From the NCBI GenBank assembly GCA_945878865.1, contig CAMCUD010000002.1, positions 1-64,000 of the forward strand: a DNA stretch of 64,000 nucleotides, in the 5' to 3' direction. A program made the position numbers and the translations under genes. Below, one piece after another: positions 1 through 7,948 of this stretch (position 1 is its first letter; the number at the start of each line of letters is the position of its first letter). A model generated the notes under the pieces. That model was not told the origin of the DNA. It did no database searches and worked only from the letters and a program-made list of their open reading frames with translations. This stretch comes from Bifidobacterium breve (GTDB taxonomy: Bacteria; Actinomycetota; Thermoleophilia; Solirubrobacterales; Solirubrobacteraceae).

Positions 1-1
1 G

Positions 2-106
2 CTGCGGGCCCACGCCGAGACCGGGATAGACTGGATCTCGATCGGCGCCCTCACCCACTCGGCGCCCACCCTGGACCTCTCCCTCCTCCTGGAGCCACTG
101 CGATGA
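2..106 (+). CDS. nadC: NadC C-terminus (partial, left edge)
   Basis: The last 34 codons of a gene cut by the window edge. The frame reads WISIGALTHSAPTLDLSL and ends LLLEPLR, which resembles the C-terminal strand and tail of quinolinate phosphoribosyltransferase. That enzyme makes nicotinate mononucleotide from quinolinate and PRPP. Its stop overlaps the next start as ATGA (103-106), so it is translationally coupled to nadA, the preceding step in the same pathway. Family assignment rests on this short stretch plus its neighbour. Confidence 0.75.
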   Translation: MRAHAETGIDWISIGALTHSAPTLDLSLLLEPLR

Positions 107-1122
107 AGCTGCCGATGGCCCCCACGTCCCCCGCCACCCAGCCGCTCGAGCTCTACGACGTCCGGGCGCTGTCCGAGGAGGTGCGCGCGCTGGCCAAGGA
201 GCGCGACGCCGTGATCCTCGCGCACAACTACCAGGTGCCGGAGATCCAGGATGTGGCCGACTACGTCGGCGACTCCCTGGGACTCAGCCGGCAGGCGGCC
301 GCCGCTGAGGCGAGCGTCATCGCGTTCTGCGGCGTGCACTTCATGGCCGAGACGGCCTCGGTCCTCTCCCCGGAGAAGACCGTGCTGATCCCGGACCTCG
401 ACGCGGGCTGCTCGCTGGCGGACTCCATCACGCCCGAGCAGCTGCGTGCCTGGCAGGCCAAGCATCCCGGCGCGGTCACCGTGATGTACGTCAACACGAC
501 GGCCGAGGTCAAGGCGATCACCGACTACTGCGTGACGTCGGCCAACGCGGTGAACGTCGTGCGCCACATCCTCGAGGAACGCGGCCCGGACACCGAGATC
601 CTGTTCGGCCCGGACATGTTCCTCGGCGCATTCGTCGAGAAGACGCTGGGGCTGTCGGGCAGCGGGCGCTTCCATATCTGGGATGGCGAGTGCCACGTGC
701 ACGCCGGCATCCGCCCGAGCGACATCACGAAGATCCGCGGCGAGCACCCCGACGCGGACTTCCTCATCCACCCTGAGTGCGGCTGCGTCACCTCGGTGAT
801 GGAGTACGTCGCCGCCGGGGACGTCGACTCCGAGGGCGTCCACATGCTGTCGACGGGCGGCATGCTGAAGTACGCCGAAGAGCACCCCGACCGCGAGGCG
901 ATCGTTGCGACGGAGACCGGCATGCTCTACCCGATGCAGCAGGCCGCACCCGGCGCCAGTCTCATCCCGGCGAACCCGCGGGCGGAGTGCGTCTACATGA
1001 AGATGATCACGCTGCCGAAGCTGCGCGACGCGCTGCTCGACATGCGCTACGAGGTGAAGGTGCCGGCCGAGATCGCGGAGAAGGCCCGCGTTCCGATCGA
1101 GCGGATGGTCGCGATCTCCTAA
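103..1122 (+). CDS. nadA: Quinolinate synthase NadA
   Basis: Cytosolic [4Fe-4S] enzyme condensing iminoaspartate with dihydroxyacetone phosphate to quinolinate, for de novo NAD synthesis. The 339-residue protein carries the three expected cluster cysteines: Cys76 in AFCGVHFMAET, Cys197 in WDGECHVH and Cys296 in NPRAECVYMKMITL. HNYQVPEIQDVADYVGDS near residue 41 is the typical substrate-site stretch. The spacing of the first two cysteines (121) is like the longer Bacillus-type enzymes. The start is fixed by the ATGA overlap with nadC; an in-frame ATG at 118 is an alternative. No nadB is visible. Confidence 0.96.
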   Translation: MKLPMAPTSPATQPLELYDVRALSEEVRALAKERDAVILAHNYQVPEIQDVADYVGDSLGLSRQAAAAEASVIAFCGVHFMAETASVLSPEKTVLIPDLDAGCSLADSITPEQLRAWQAKHPGAVTVMYVNTTAEVKAITDYCVTSANAVNVVRHILEERGPDTEILFGPDMFLGAFVEKTLGLSGSGRFHIWDGECHVHAGIRPSDITKIRGEHPDADFLIHPECGCVTSVMEYVAAGDVDSEGVHMLSTGGMLKYAEEHPDREAIVATETGMLYPMQQAAPGASLIPANPRAECVYMKMITLPKLRDALLDMRYEVKVPAEIAEKARVPIERMVAIS

Positions 1123-1146
1123 CCGAGACGGTGTGCCCTGGCCACT

Positions 1147-1250
1147 CTGAACGTGATTCAGGGAGGGGCTTTTGCGCTGGACACGGTGGCTATTTCGACC
1201 GGTTTGCAGGTCTTTCGACACGGCGTCCAGACAATGTGAACCTGATTCAG
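1147..1250. promoter_or_regulatory. Two dyad motifs upstream of the HEAT-repeat gene
   Basis: CTGAAcgtgaTTCAG (1147-1161) and a near copy, TGAAcctgaTTCA (1237-1249), lie 89 bp apart between nadA and the HEAT-repeat gene. They share 12 of 13 bases of GAACNTGATTCAG and both have inverted arms around a 5-nt spacer. They look like paired operators for one regulator. No regulator gene is adjacent, so the factor is unknown. Confidence 0.4.
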
Positions 1251-1301
1251 TTTTCGGTCAGGCGCTTGAGTGATCGTCCCGTCGCACCATATCCTCGGGT
1301 C

Positions 1302-2111
1302 ATGACGCGCCTGACCCTCATTCACGGTGGCGGCGAGAGCCATGCGGCCGCGCCACCGACACCCGAGGATCCCGTCGTGCAGGCGTGGATGGAGGAGATC
1401 GACCCCGTTCTCCGGGTCCGCGTGAGCGTCTGGATCGCGCGGCTGACCACTGGTGGCCGCGATCGTGCGATGGCCGACCTGGACACGATCTGCGACGCAG
1501 GCATGCGCTCGGAGGCCGACCTGCTGGCCGCCCTCGTCCCGGCGACGCCGGCGAGCATCGCGGTGGCCGTGTGCCGGGTGCTCGCCTGCATCGGTGACGA
1601 GACCGCGGCCCCGTCGGTCAGCCGGCTGCTGGGGAACGCGTCGTGCGCCCGTGTGCGGATGCAGGCGGCCCTGGCCCTCGGCCGCCTCGGCGGCCCCAAC
1701 GCCCGCGCCGCCCTGACCGACGCGCTCCTGCTCGACGACGACGAGGAAGTCCGTGCGCGGGCGGCGCGTGGTCTCGGCACGCTGCGCGACCATCGTGCGG
1801 TGCCGACGCTGGGCAGCACCCTGGCGAACACCAAGGAGCACGCGATCGTCCGCAGCGAGGCCGCGGAGGCCCTTGGTGTCATCGGCCGGCGCTCGGCCAC
1901 GCCGCTGCTCGTGCGTGCGCTGCGCGACCCCGTCGCGGAGGTCCGCGCGGGTGCCGCGACGGCGCTCGGCCTCCTTGGCGGGCTCGAAGTGGTGCCGGCG
2001 CTGCGCGCGCTCACCGACGATCACGCCGTCGCAGACGAGCTTGGCCCGGTCTCCGGTTGCGCGACGGCGGCGATCACGGACATCCGCCGCCGTTCCCTGG
2101 CCTCCGGCTGA
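1302..2111 (+). CDS. HEAT-repeat (PBS-lyase type) protein
   Basis: A 269-residue protein. Its second half is a run of roughly 30-residue alpha-helical repeats with the pattern VRxxAAxALGxLG...AVPxL, for example VRMQAALALGRLGG, VRARAARGLGTLRD and VRAGAATALGLLGG. This is the HEAT/PBS-lyase-like signature of scaffold proteins that bind partners rather than catalyse. There is no signal peptide or membrane segment. ATG 1302 is chosen because upstream sequence in this frame is noncoding and overlaps nadA. The gene ends 9 bp from a convergent gene. The binding partner cannot be inferred. Confidence 0.75.
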   Translation: MTRLTLIHGGGESHAAAPPTPEDPVVQAWMEEIDPVLRVRVSVWIARLTTGGRDRAMADLDTICDAGMRSEADLLAALVPATPASIAVAVCRVLACIGDETAAPSVSRLLGNASCARVRMQAALALGRLGGPNARAALTDALLLDDDEEVRARAARGLGTLRDHRAVPTLGSTLANTKEHAIVRSEAAEALGVIGRRSATPLLVRALRDPVAEVRAGAATALGLLGGLEVVPALRALTDDHAVADELGPVSGCATAAITDIRRRSLASG

Positions 2112-2120
2112 GCCGACGGA

Positions 2121-2486
2121 CTACGCGAGGAGGTCGACGCCGTCCTCGACGACGTCGCGCACCTTGCGCAGCTGGGCGACCTTGCGCTCGAGCTCCAGCG
2201 GGGTGTAGCAGTGCACCTCGGCCTGGCCGCGCATCTCCCTGGTGTCCCAGAGCATCCCGCACTGGTGCACGCGCTCGAGCCATGGGACGCCGTCGAAGTG
2301 CTCGCTCACGAGCACCAGCACGTACTCCGGGCCGCGCTCGCGCTGCGCACCCGCGCCGCGGATGTCCGCGAGCCGCGCGCCGCCCAGGTACGCGGCGTCG
2401 AGCTGCCAGCGGTCGCCGACGCGCCGCAGGTAGCGGCGCAGTTCCGGGGGATTCAGCTCAGCGGGGAGGGACGGGTCAGAATTCAT
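2121..2486 (-). CDS. Nucleotidyltransferase-like protein, degenerate active site
   Basis: A 121-residue protein. The stretch YVLVLVSEHFDGVPWLER followed by MLWD resembles the beta-strand and helix after the DxD acids in small MNT-type nucleotidyltransferases (consensus DIDLLVVSxxFEGxxxxER). The expected GS...G and DxD residues are not visible: the region reads LGGARLADIRGAGAQRERGPEY. It may therefore be catalytically inactive or a distant relative. Its ATG overlaps the end of the upstream M16 peptidase gene by 11 nt, so it is the last gene of that minus-strand operon. Confidence 0.6.
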   Translation of the reverse strand: MNSDPSLPAELNPPELRRYLRRVGDRWQLDAAYLGGARLADIRGAGAQRERGPEYVLVLVSEHFDGVPWLERVHQCGMLWDTREMRGQAEVHCYTPLELERKVAQLRKVRDVVEDGVDLLA

Positions 2487-3720
2487 CGACGCTGTGCGGG
2501 CCGACGCACGCCACCGCGAGCGTATCGGCCACGTCACGCGCCACGGTCGCGACATCGTCGTAGGTGACGTCGTCGATCTCGCGGATGAGGGCGTCCGGGT
2601 CGATCGGCTCGTCGAAGACGATCGACTGGTACGCGGCGGTCCGGGCGACGGCGCCGGAGTTCTCGAAGCTGAGGACCAAGCGGCCGCTCGCATAGGCGCG
2701 GGCCCGCTCGACCTCCTCCTCGGTCGGCCCGTCGGCGCGCAGCTCGTCGACGATCTCGCGCATCCGCGTGTAGGCCTCGACGCACTTGCTCGACTCCAAC
2801 CCGCTGCCGAGCTGCAGGATCGGCGTGTCGGCGTACGTGTGGTCGACGGCCCACACCGAATAGCAGAGGCCGCGCTGCTCGCGGATCTCGTCGAACAGCC
2901 GCGAGCCCATCGAGCCGCCCAGCAGCGTCGAGTAGATCTTCAGCGCCGCGCGCTGCTTGGGCTGCGTGACGTCGACCTTCGGCTGGTACTGCATGCGCAG
3001 GTGCGACTGGTTCGTGTCGCGCTCCTCGACGAGGATCTCCGGGGTCAGCGCGGGCGCGGGCTCGTACGCCGGAGGCGCGGGAAGGGTGGGGAAGCGGCCG
3101 AGGTACTCGGCGACGGCCCCGTCGTCGAGGTGGTCGACGTTGCCGACGAGGTAGGCGCCGCCGCGCGTGCCCGACCACTGGCGCTCGCGGAACGAGATGA
3201 TCCCCTCGCGCGTGAAGGTCCGCAGGTGCTCCTCGGGGCCCAGGACGGTGCGGCCGAGCGGGTGCTCGCCGAAGGCGGCGGTGTCGATGAGGTCCGCGGC
3301 GACCGACGCCGGCTGGTCCTTGTACCGCTGGATCTCCTGGATGACGACGCCGCGCTCCTTGTCGAGCTCCTCGGCGTCGATGTGCGGGCGGCCGGCGAAG
3401 TCGCTGAGCAGGTCGAGCGCCTCCATGGCCTTCTCCGCGCGCGCCGTGATGTGGAACGCGACGAGGTCGTGGCTCGTGAACGCGTTGAGCACCGCGCCGA
3501 GCCGCTCGGCCGTCTCGTTGACGTCGCGGTAGTGCGGGTACTTCTCGCCGCCCTTGAACACGAGGTGCTCGAGGAAGTGCGCCATGCCGTTCTCCTCCGG
3601 CCGCTCGGTCCGCGCGCCGGCGTCGAAGGCGACGAGCATCGTGATCGCGCGGGTGCCCTCGAGGCCGATGCGATGCACCGGCAGGCCGTTCGCCAGCGTG
3701 GAGGAGGTGATCTGCGGCAT
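2476..3720 (-). CDS. M16-family zinc metallopeptidase
   Basis: A 414-residue pitrilysin-family peptidase. The inverted zinc motif HxxEH appears as HFLEH at residues 48-52 (NGMAHFLEHLVFKGG). A third ligand Glu is expected about 75 residues on, in a KERGVVIQEI-like region. The C-terminal half is the usual inactive-fold repeat (RGLCYSVWAVDHTYADT). M16 proteins of this size act as processing peptidases on small polypeptides. ATG 3720 begins MPQITSSTLANGLPVHR, the standard M16 start. It lies 22 bp after the true stop of the upstream response regulator and is probably co-transcribed with it. Confidence 0.93.
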   Translation of the reverse strand: MPQITSSTLANGLPVHRIGLEGTRAITMLVAFDAGARTERPEENGMAHFLEHLVFKGGEKYPHYRDVNETAERLGAVLNAFTSHDLVAFHITARAEKAMEALDLLSDFAGRPHIDAEELDKERGVVIQEIQRYKDQPASVAADLIDTAAFGEHPLGRTVLGPEEHLRTFTREGIISFRERQWSGTRGGAYLVGNVDHLDDGAVAEYLGRFPTLPAPPAYEPAPALTPEILVEERDTNQSHLRMQYQPKVDVTQPKQRAALKIYSTLLGGSMGSRLFDEIREQRGLCYSVWAVDHTYADTPILQLGSGLESSKCVEAYTRMREIVDELRADGPTEEEVERARAYASGRLVLSFENSGAVARTAAYQSIVFDEPIDPDALIREIDDVTYDDVATVARDVADTLAVACVGPHSVDEF

Positions 3721-3742
3721 GGGGCCAGCGTAGTCGACGCGC

Positions 3743-4377
3743 TCAGCCGTCCAGCCGGTGCTCCGCGGCCCAGCGCGACAGCTCGTGGCGGTTGGAGAGC
3801 TGGAGCTTGCGCAGGACGGCGGAGACGTGCGCCTCCACGGTCTTCGGGAGATCTCCAGGCGGTGCGCGATCTCCTTGTAGAGGTACCCCCGGGCGAGGAG
3901 GCGCAGGACCTCGCGCTCGCGCGGGGTGAGCTGGTCGAGCTCGTCGTCGCCGGCCGGGGCCGGCGCGCTCGCGAAGGCGTCGAGCACGAAGCCCGCCAGG
4001 CGCGGGGAGAACACGGCGTCGCCGTCGGCGACCCGCCGGATCGCATCGACGAGCTCGGCCGGCGCGATGGCCTTCGTCACGTACCCGCGCGCGCCGCCGC
4101 GGACGATCGCGATGACGTCTTCGGCCGCGTCGGAGACCGAGAGCGCCAGGAACCGGGAGGTCGTGCCCGCGGCGCGCGCCTGCCGCAGGACCTCCAGGCC
4201 GCCCCCGTCGGGCATGTGGACGTCGAGCAGCACGACGTCTGGCACGGCGCGGGCGATGAGATCAACGGCGTCCTCGACCGTGCCGGCCTCGCCCACGACG
4301 TCGAGGTGCGCGGCCAGCTCGGCTCGCACGCCGGCGCGCCACAGGGCGTGGTCGTCGACGATCGCGACGGTCGTCAC
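3743..4377 (-). pseudogene. LuxR-type response regulator with a frameshift (LiaR-like)
   Basis: The receiver domain is intact: VDDH near the start, phospho-acceptor Asp in VVLLDVHMP, and Lys in YVTKAIAP. A LuxR-type HTH follows (LTPREREVLRLLARGYLYKE). In minus-strand reading, one base is missing near 3846-3848 (tctcccgaag, expected tctccccgaag). As written, the frame leaves HTH sequence at IS and runs on into the M16 gene. Adding one C restores ISPKTVEAHVSAVLRKL, the normal recognition helix, and a stop at 3743. GTG 4377 overlaps the kinase stop. The result is either a sequencing or assembly error in a C run, or a real mutation disabling DNA binding. Confidence 0.85.
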
Positions 4378-5786
4378 GGCTGGACCTCATCGCCGAGCGC
4401 GATCGCCAGTTCGACCTCGGTGCCGCCGCCCGGTGCGGGGCCGATGCTCGCGGTGCCGCCGTGCCGGTGCATGCGCCCGATGATGGACTCCCGGACGCCG
4501 CGTCGCTCGGCGGGCACCCCGGCGAGGTCGAACCCCGGCCCGCGGTCGCGCACGTCGATCTCCGCGCGGCCGCCACCCGCTTCGGCGTAGACGGCGACGG
4601 GTTCGCCGCCGCCGTACCGGGCGGCGTTGACCATCGCCTCGCGCGCGGCGGCCAGGAGCGCGGTGGTGCGGTCGTCCAGCGGCGCGTCGCCGACGATCAC
4701 CGTGTCGATGACGACGCGGTGGTCGCGCTCGACCTCTTCGGCCGTCGTCTCGAGCGCGCGCGCGAACGACCCGGCGCCGTTCGTCTCGCCCGCGAGCCAG
4801 CGCCGCAGCTCGCGCTCCTGGCGGCGGGCGAGCTGCGCGACGGCGCGCGGGTCGTCGGCGCGCTGCTGGACGAGCGCGAGCGTCTGCAGCACCGAGTCGT
4901 GCAGGTGCGCGGCGACCTCCGCGCGCTCCTGGGAGCGCACGCGCGCCGCGCGTTCGGCGTCGCGCGAGCGGACGAGCCGGACGATGCTCGGCGCGAAGAT
5001 CACCCCGAGCACGGCCGCGACGGCGATGGTCGCGAGCGCCACGTCACGCACCGCACCGAGCGCGCCCGTGGCCTGGAGGAACGCCAGGCCCGCCGCCACG
5101 ACGAGGGCCGCGCCGACACCGGTGCGCGAGATCCGCTCGCCGCGCGTCTCGCGTTCGGGCGGCGCCGCAGCGACCGTGACGTCGGGCTCGGGCTCGGTAC
5201 GTCCGCGGCGCCACAGCAGCGCGACGCCGCCGGCGACGAGGACGAGCGGCCAGACGACCGCGTCCCCGAACCAGATGCCGAGGCCGCGCATCGCCAGCAG
5301 CGCGGCGAGGCACAGTAGGGACACGCCGAGCGCGACGGCCAGGACGCCCCGAGCGGCCGCGGGCCGATCCTCGCCGCGTTCGGCGGGCAGGGCGAACCAG
5401 GCCACGAGGTAGACGACGACGCCGAGGCCGCCCGCGAGGCCCGCCACGACGAACGCGATCCGGACGACCATCGGGTCGACGCCGAGGGCGCCCGCGACGC
5501 CCGAGCAGACGCCGCCGATCCAGCGCCGGTCGGGGTCGCGACGCAGGACCGCGCGCGCGGGCGCCGCGCGTCCCGCGCCCCTGGGGCTCGGCTGGAGCCC
5601 CAGGACGACGAGGATGATCCCCACCGCCGCGGCCATCGCGGGCGCGAGGACGGCGAACGTCGGGGTGAAGACGTCCAGCGCGCCGGCGAGCAGGAGGCCG
5701 CCGAGCGCGATGAGCTCGATCCCGGCGACAAGCGAGACCGGATCGGGGCGCGGCTCGGCGCCGCGGCGCGGTGCGTCAGCCGGCAC
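4374..5786 (-). CDS. PspC-domain sensor histidine kinase (LiaS-like)
   Basis: About 470 residues. It begins with two hydrophobic segments, then a PspC domain (RRWIGGVCSGVAGALGVDPMV), more membrane helices, and a NarL-family kinase core. The core has the phospho-His in AAHLHDSVLQTLALV and HATPase motifs EAMVNAARYGG and DRGPGFD. It should sense envelope stress and phosphorylate the downstream regulator, to which it is coupled by a GTGA overlap. GTG 5786 is chosen because it overlaps the end of the upstream PspC gene by 11 nt and starts just before the first helix; GTG 5795 is also possible. Confidence 0.9.
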   Translation of the reverse strand: MPADAPRRGAEPRPDPVSLVAGIELIALGGLLLAGALDVFTPTFAVLAPAMAAAVGIILVVLGLQPSPRGAGRAAPARAVLRRDPDRRWIGGVCSGVAGALGVDPMVVRIAFVVAGLAGGLGVVVYLVAWFALPAERGEDRPAAARGVLAVALGVSLLCLAALLAMRGLGIWFGDAVVWPLVLVAGGVALLWRRGRTEPEPDVTVAAAPPERETRGERISRTGVGAALVVAAGLAFLQATGALGAVRDVALATIAVAAVLGVIFAPSIVRLVRSRDAERAARVRSQERAEVAAHLHDSVLQTLALVQQRADDPRAVAQLARRQERELRRWLAGETNGAGSFARALETTAEEVERDHRVVIDTVIVGDAPLDDRTTALLAAAREAMVNAARYGGGEPVAVYAEAGGGRAEIDVRDRGPGFDLAGVPAERRGVRESIIGRMHRHGGTASIGPAPGGGTEVELAIALGDEVQP

Positions 5787-6891
5787 GGCCCTCACACGCC
5801 GCCTGCGGCGCGGGGTCGGGGTCGGGGCGGTCGGTCCACTCGTCGTCGAAGGCGTCGCGGTCCTCATGGGCCACGAGCAGGTGCCCGATGCCGACATCGG
5901 CATCCAGGACCACGCGCGGACGGCCTTCGCGCGCCACCTCGGCACGCTCCCAGTCGACGGCGACCCCGCCGGTGTCCTCGTCGAAGACGTCGACGCCGCC
6001 CACGCCCAGCTCGGCCCGGCTGGCGACGCAGGTCCCGCGATCGACGAGCAGCACGGCCTCGCCGGCGCCCACCCGCAGGCGCACCGGCGTGTCCCCGGCG
6101 GGCAGCCGGGTGGCGCGCAGGTCGACCACCAGCCGGCCTGCGCCCAGCTCGTAGGCCGGGCGGACGTCCGCGGCGGTGGCCGGGCGGTACGTCCGCTCGC
6201 CCATCCCGCCGGTGAGGTCGAGGTCGCTGGCCTCGGCGGCAGCGAGCGGCAGGGCGACCGCCAGCGCGGGGAGGATGAGGAAGCGGACCGGGCGAACGAA
6301 CGCGCCGGCGAGCAGCGCCACGCCGGCGGCGATCACCACGCCGGCGACGAGCCAGTCCGCGTCGGTCGCCCCGGCGAAGAACGCCAGGCCCGCGAGGATC
6401 GCGCAGCCGATGAGCACGAGCAGCCCGAGCCCGATGCGTTTGGCGATGTCCCCGGCGGTGCCGTCAGTGCCCTCGCCGGAGACCAGCCACCAGGCTCCAA
6501 GCGCGAGGAGCGCGACGATCGCGAGCGGCACGAGCGGACCGAAGACCCAGAACCCCGCACCGGGGATGAGGACGATCGCGGCGATCGCGAGGACGACGAC
6601 GCCTGTGGCGGTCGCGAGCTTGCCGCGCAGCGTGTCGTCACCACCACCGACGGTCATGCCGGTGCGCTCGTCGGGGATGAGCAGGAGGCCGGCGAGGTAG
6701 AGGAGCACGCCGGCGCCGCCGGCCAGGACGAGGACCACGGCGGCGATCCGGACGACGAGCGGGTCGACGTTGAGTCGGCGGCCGAGACCGGCGCACACGC
6801 CCGCGACGACACGCCCCTCGGCAGGGCGGATCAGGCGGGCGCCAGGCTCGGGCTGGGGCTGCTGGGCGGTGGGGGCGGTCTGGTCGTCCAT
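5776..6891 (-). CDS. PspC membrane protein with LiaF-like C-terminal domain
   Basis: 371 residues. A PspC domain covers about residues 18-75 (IRPAEGRVVAGVCAGLGRRL, then a helix ending LLLIPDE). Several more membrane helices follow, then a soluble beta-rich C-terminal part (YELGAGRLVVDLRATRLPAG, GVGGVDVF) that resembles the LiaF/VraT cell-wall-stress response domain. With the kinase and regulator downstream this forms a LiaFSR-like three-gene module for membrane or cell-wall stress. LiaF proteins typically restrain their kinase, so I infer the same here. ATG 6891 starts MDDQTAPTAQQPQPEPG; upstream in-frame codons are noncoding. Confidence 0.88.
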   Translation of the reverse strand: MDDQTAPTAQQPQPEPGARLIRPAEGRVVAGVCAGLGRRLNVDPLVVRIAAVVLVLAGGAGVLLYLAGLLLIPDERTGMTVGGGDDTLRGKLATATGVVVLAIAAIVLIPGAGFWVFGPLVPLAIVALLALGAWWLVSGEGTDGTAGDIAKRIGLGLLVLIGCAILAGLAFFAGATDADWLVAGVVIAAGVALLAGAFVRPVRFLILPALAVALPLAAAEASDLDLTGGMGERTYRPATAADVRPAYELGAGRLVVDLRATRLPAGDTPVRLRVGAGEAVLLVDRGTCVASRAELGVGGVDVFDEDTGGVAVDWERAEVAREGRPRVVLDADVGIGHLLVAHEDRDAFDDEWTDRPDPDPAPQAACEGRAG

Positions 6892-6958
6892 GGTGTCTCC
6901 CGTGGGTCGGAACGCCCTCGACGATGCCGGTCGGCGCGCCACCCGCCTATCGGGAATG

Positions 6959-6970
6959 TCCCCTAGGGGA
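6959..6970. promoter_or_regulatory. Perfect 12-bp palindrome TCCCCTAGGGGA
   Basis: TCCCCTAGGGGA lies in the 165-bp divergent gap between the PspC operon (start 6891, minus) and ftsE (7057, plus), 68 bp upstream of the PspC start. Its position suits an operator for the PspC operon, possibly autoregulated by the LiaR-like factor, or one controlling ftsE. It is seen once only. Confidence 0.4.
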
Positions 6971-7056
6971 TCGTCGCGGCGTGCAGCTGCATTCCTGCAA
7001 GAGACCCTGCACAGCATGAGGATTTCCCCACCCTCTCGCTAGCCTTGGCCGTCGAT

Positions 7057-7947
7057 ATGCCCGCTTCTGAACGCACCCGACACCGTCCCGACCACGCCCG
7101 CCGGCGCGCGCAGGGGCAGCCGGTCGCGCCGCCCGCGCGCGCCGCCGCCCTGCCGCCCGATCCCCGGAACGTGATCGAGTTCCGGGACGTCACGAAGGCG
7201 TACAGCGCGACCGACACGGGCCTGGAATCGGCGACGTTCAACATCCGCCGCGGCGAGTTCGTCTTCCTCGTCGGCTCCACCGGCTCCGGTAAGTCGACGA
7301 TCATGAAGCTGCTCATCAAGGAGCGTGAGCCGTCGAGCGGTGAGATCCGCGTCGCGGGCCGCAACCTCGGGGACCTGACGCACAAGCAGGTCCCGTACTA
7401 CCGCCGCAACCTCGGCGTCGTCTTCCAGGACTTCAAGCTCCTGCCGAACCGGACGGTCTACGACAACGTCGCCTACGCGCTCCAGGCGACGGGCGCGTCG
7501 CGCAAGGAGATCCGCGCGAAGGTGCCGGACATCCTGCGCCTCACGGGTCTGTCGACGAAGCTCCACAACTACCCCGATCAGCTCTCCGGCGGCGAGCAGC
7601 AGCGTGTCAGCGTGGCGCGCGCGTTCGTCAACCACCCGCCGCTGCTGCTGGCCGACGAGCCGACGGGCAACCTCGATCCCAAGACGTCGATCGGGATCAT
7701 GCAGCTGCTCTACCGGATCAACCGCACGGGCACGACGGTCGTCGTCGCCACGCACGACGCCCAGCTCGTCAACCGCGCGCGCCGCCGCGTCATCGAGCTG
7801 CACGGCGGGCAGATCATCCGCGACGAGGCCGCCGGCCTGTACGCGCCGACCGAGCAGTCGACGAAGGAGTTCGGCGCGATGATCAAGCCGCCGACCGACG
7901 AGTTCGAGGCCATCATGGACTCGACGTTCCCGGGCGAGGCGCGCTGA
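7057..7947 (+). CDS. ftsE: Cell-division ABC ATPase FtsE
   Basis: ABC ATPase that works with FtsX to drive peptidoglycan hydrolase activation at the septum. It has Walker [11 protein letters not shown]-loop [17 protein letters not shown], signature [14 protein letters not shown], Walker [13 protein letters not shown] and the switch His in VVATHD. The protein is about 296 residues against 220-230 for typical FtsE. It carries a roughly 40-residue Arg/Pro-rich N-terminal extension and a C-terminal tail. ATG 7057 is preferred to TTG 7045. FtsX starts one base after the stop. The extension is probably disordered and may bind partners. Confidence 0.95.
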   Translation: MPASERTRHRPDHARRRAQGQPVAPPARAAALPPDPRNVIEFRDVTKAYSATDTGLESATFNIRRGEFVFLVGSTGSGKSTIMKLLIKEREPSSGEIRVAGRNLGDLTHKQVPYYRRNLGVVFQDFKLLPNRTVYDNVAYALQATGASRKEIRAKVPDILRLTGLSTKLHNYPDQLSGGEQQRVSVARAFVNHPPLLLADEPTGNLDPKTSIGIMQLLYRINRTGTTVVVATHDAQLVNRARRRVIELHGGQIIRDEAAGLYAPTEQSTKEFGAMIKPPTDEFEAIMDSTFPGEAR

Positions 7948-7948
7948 C

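Noticed and set aside
3743-3856. Programmed frameshift producing a receiver-M16 fusion
   Set aside because: The site has only a short C run and no slippery heptamer or stem I can see; the simplest reading is a deletion or assembly error.
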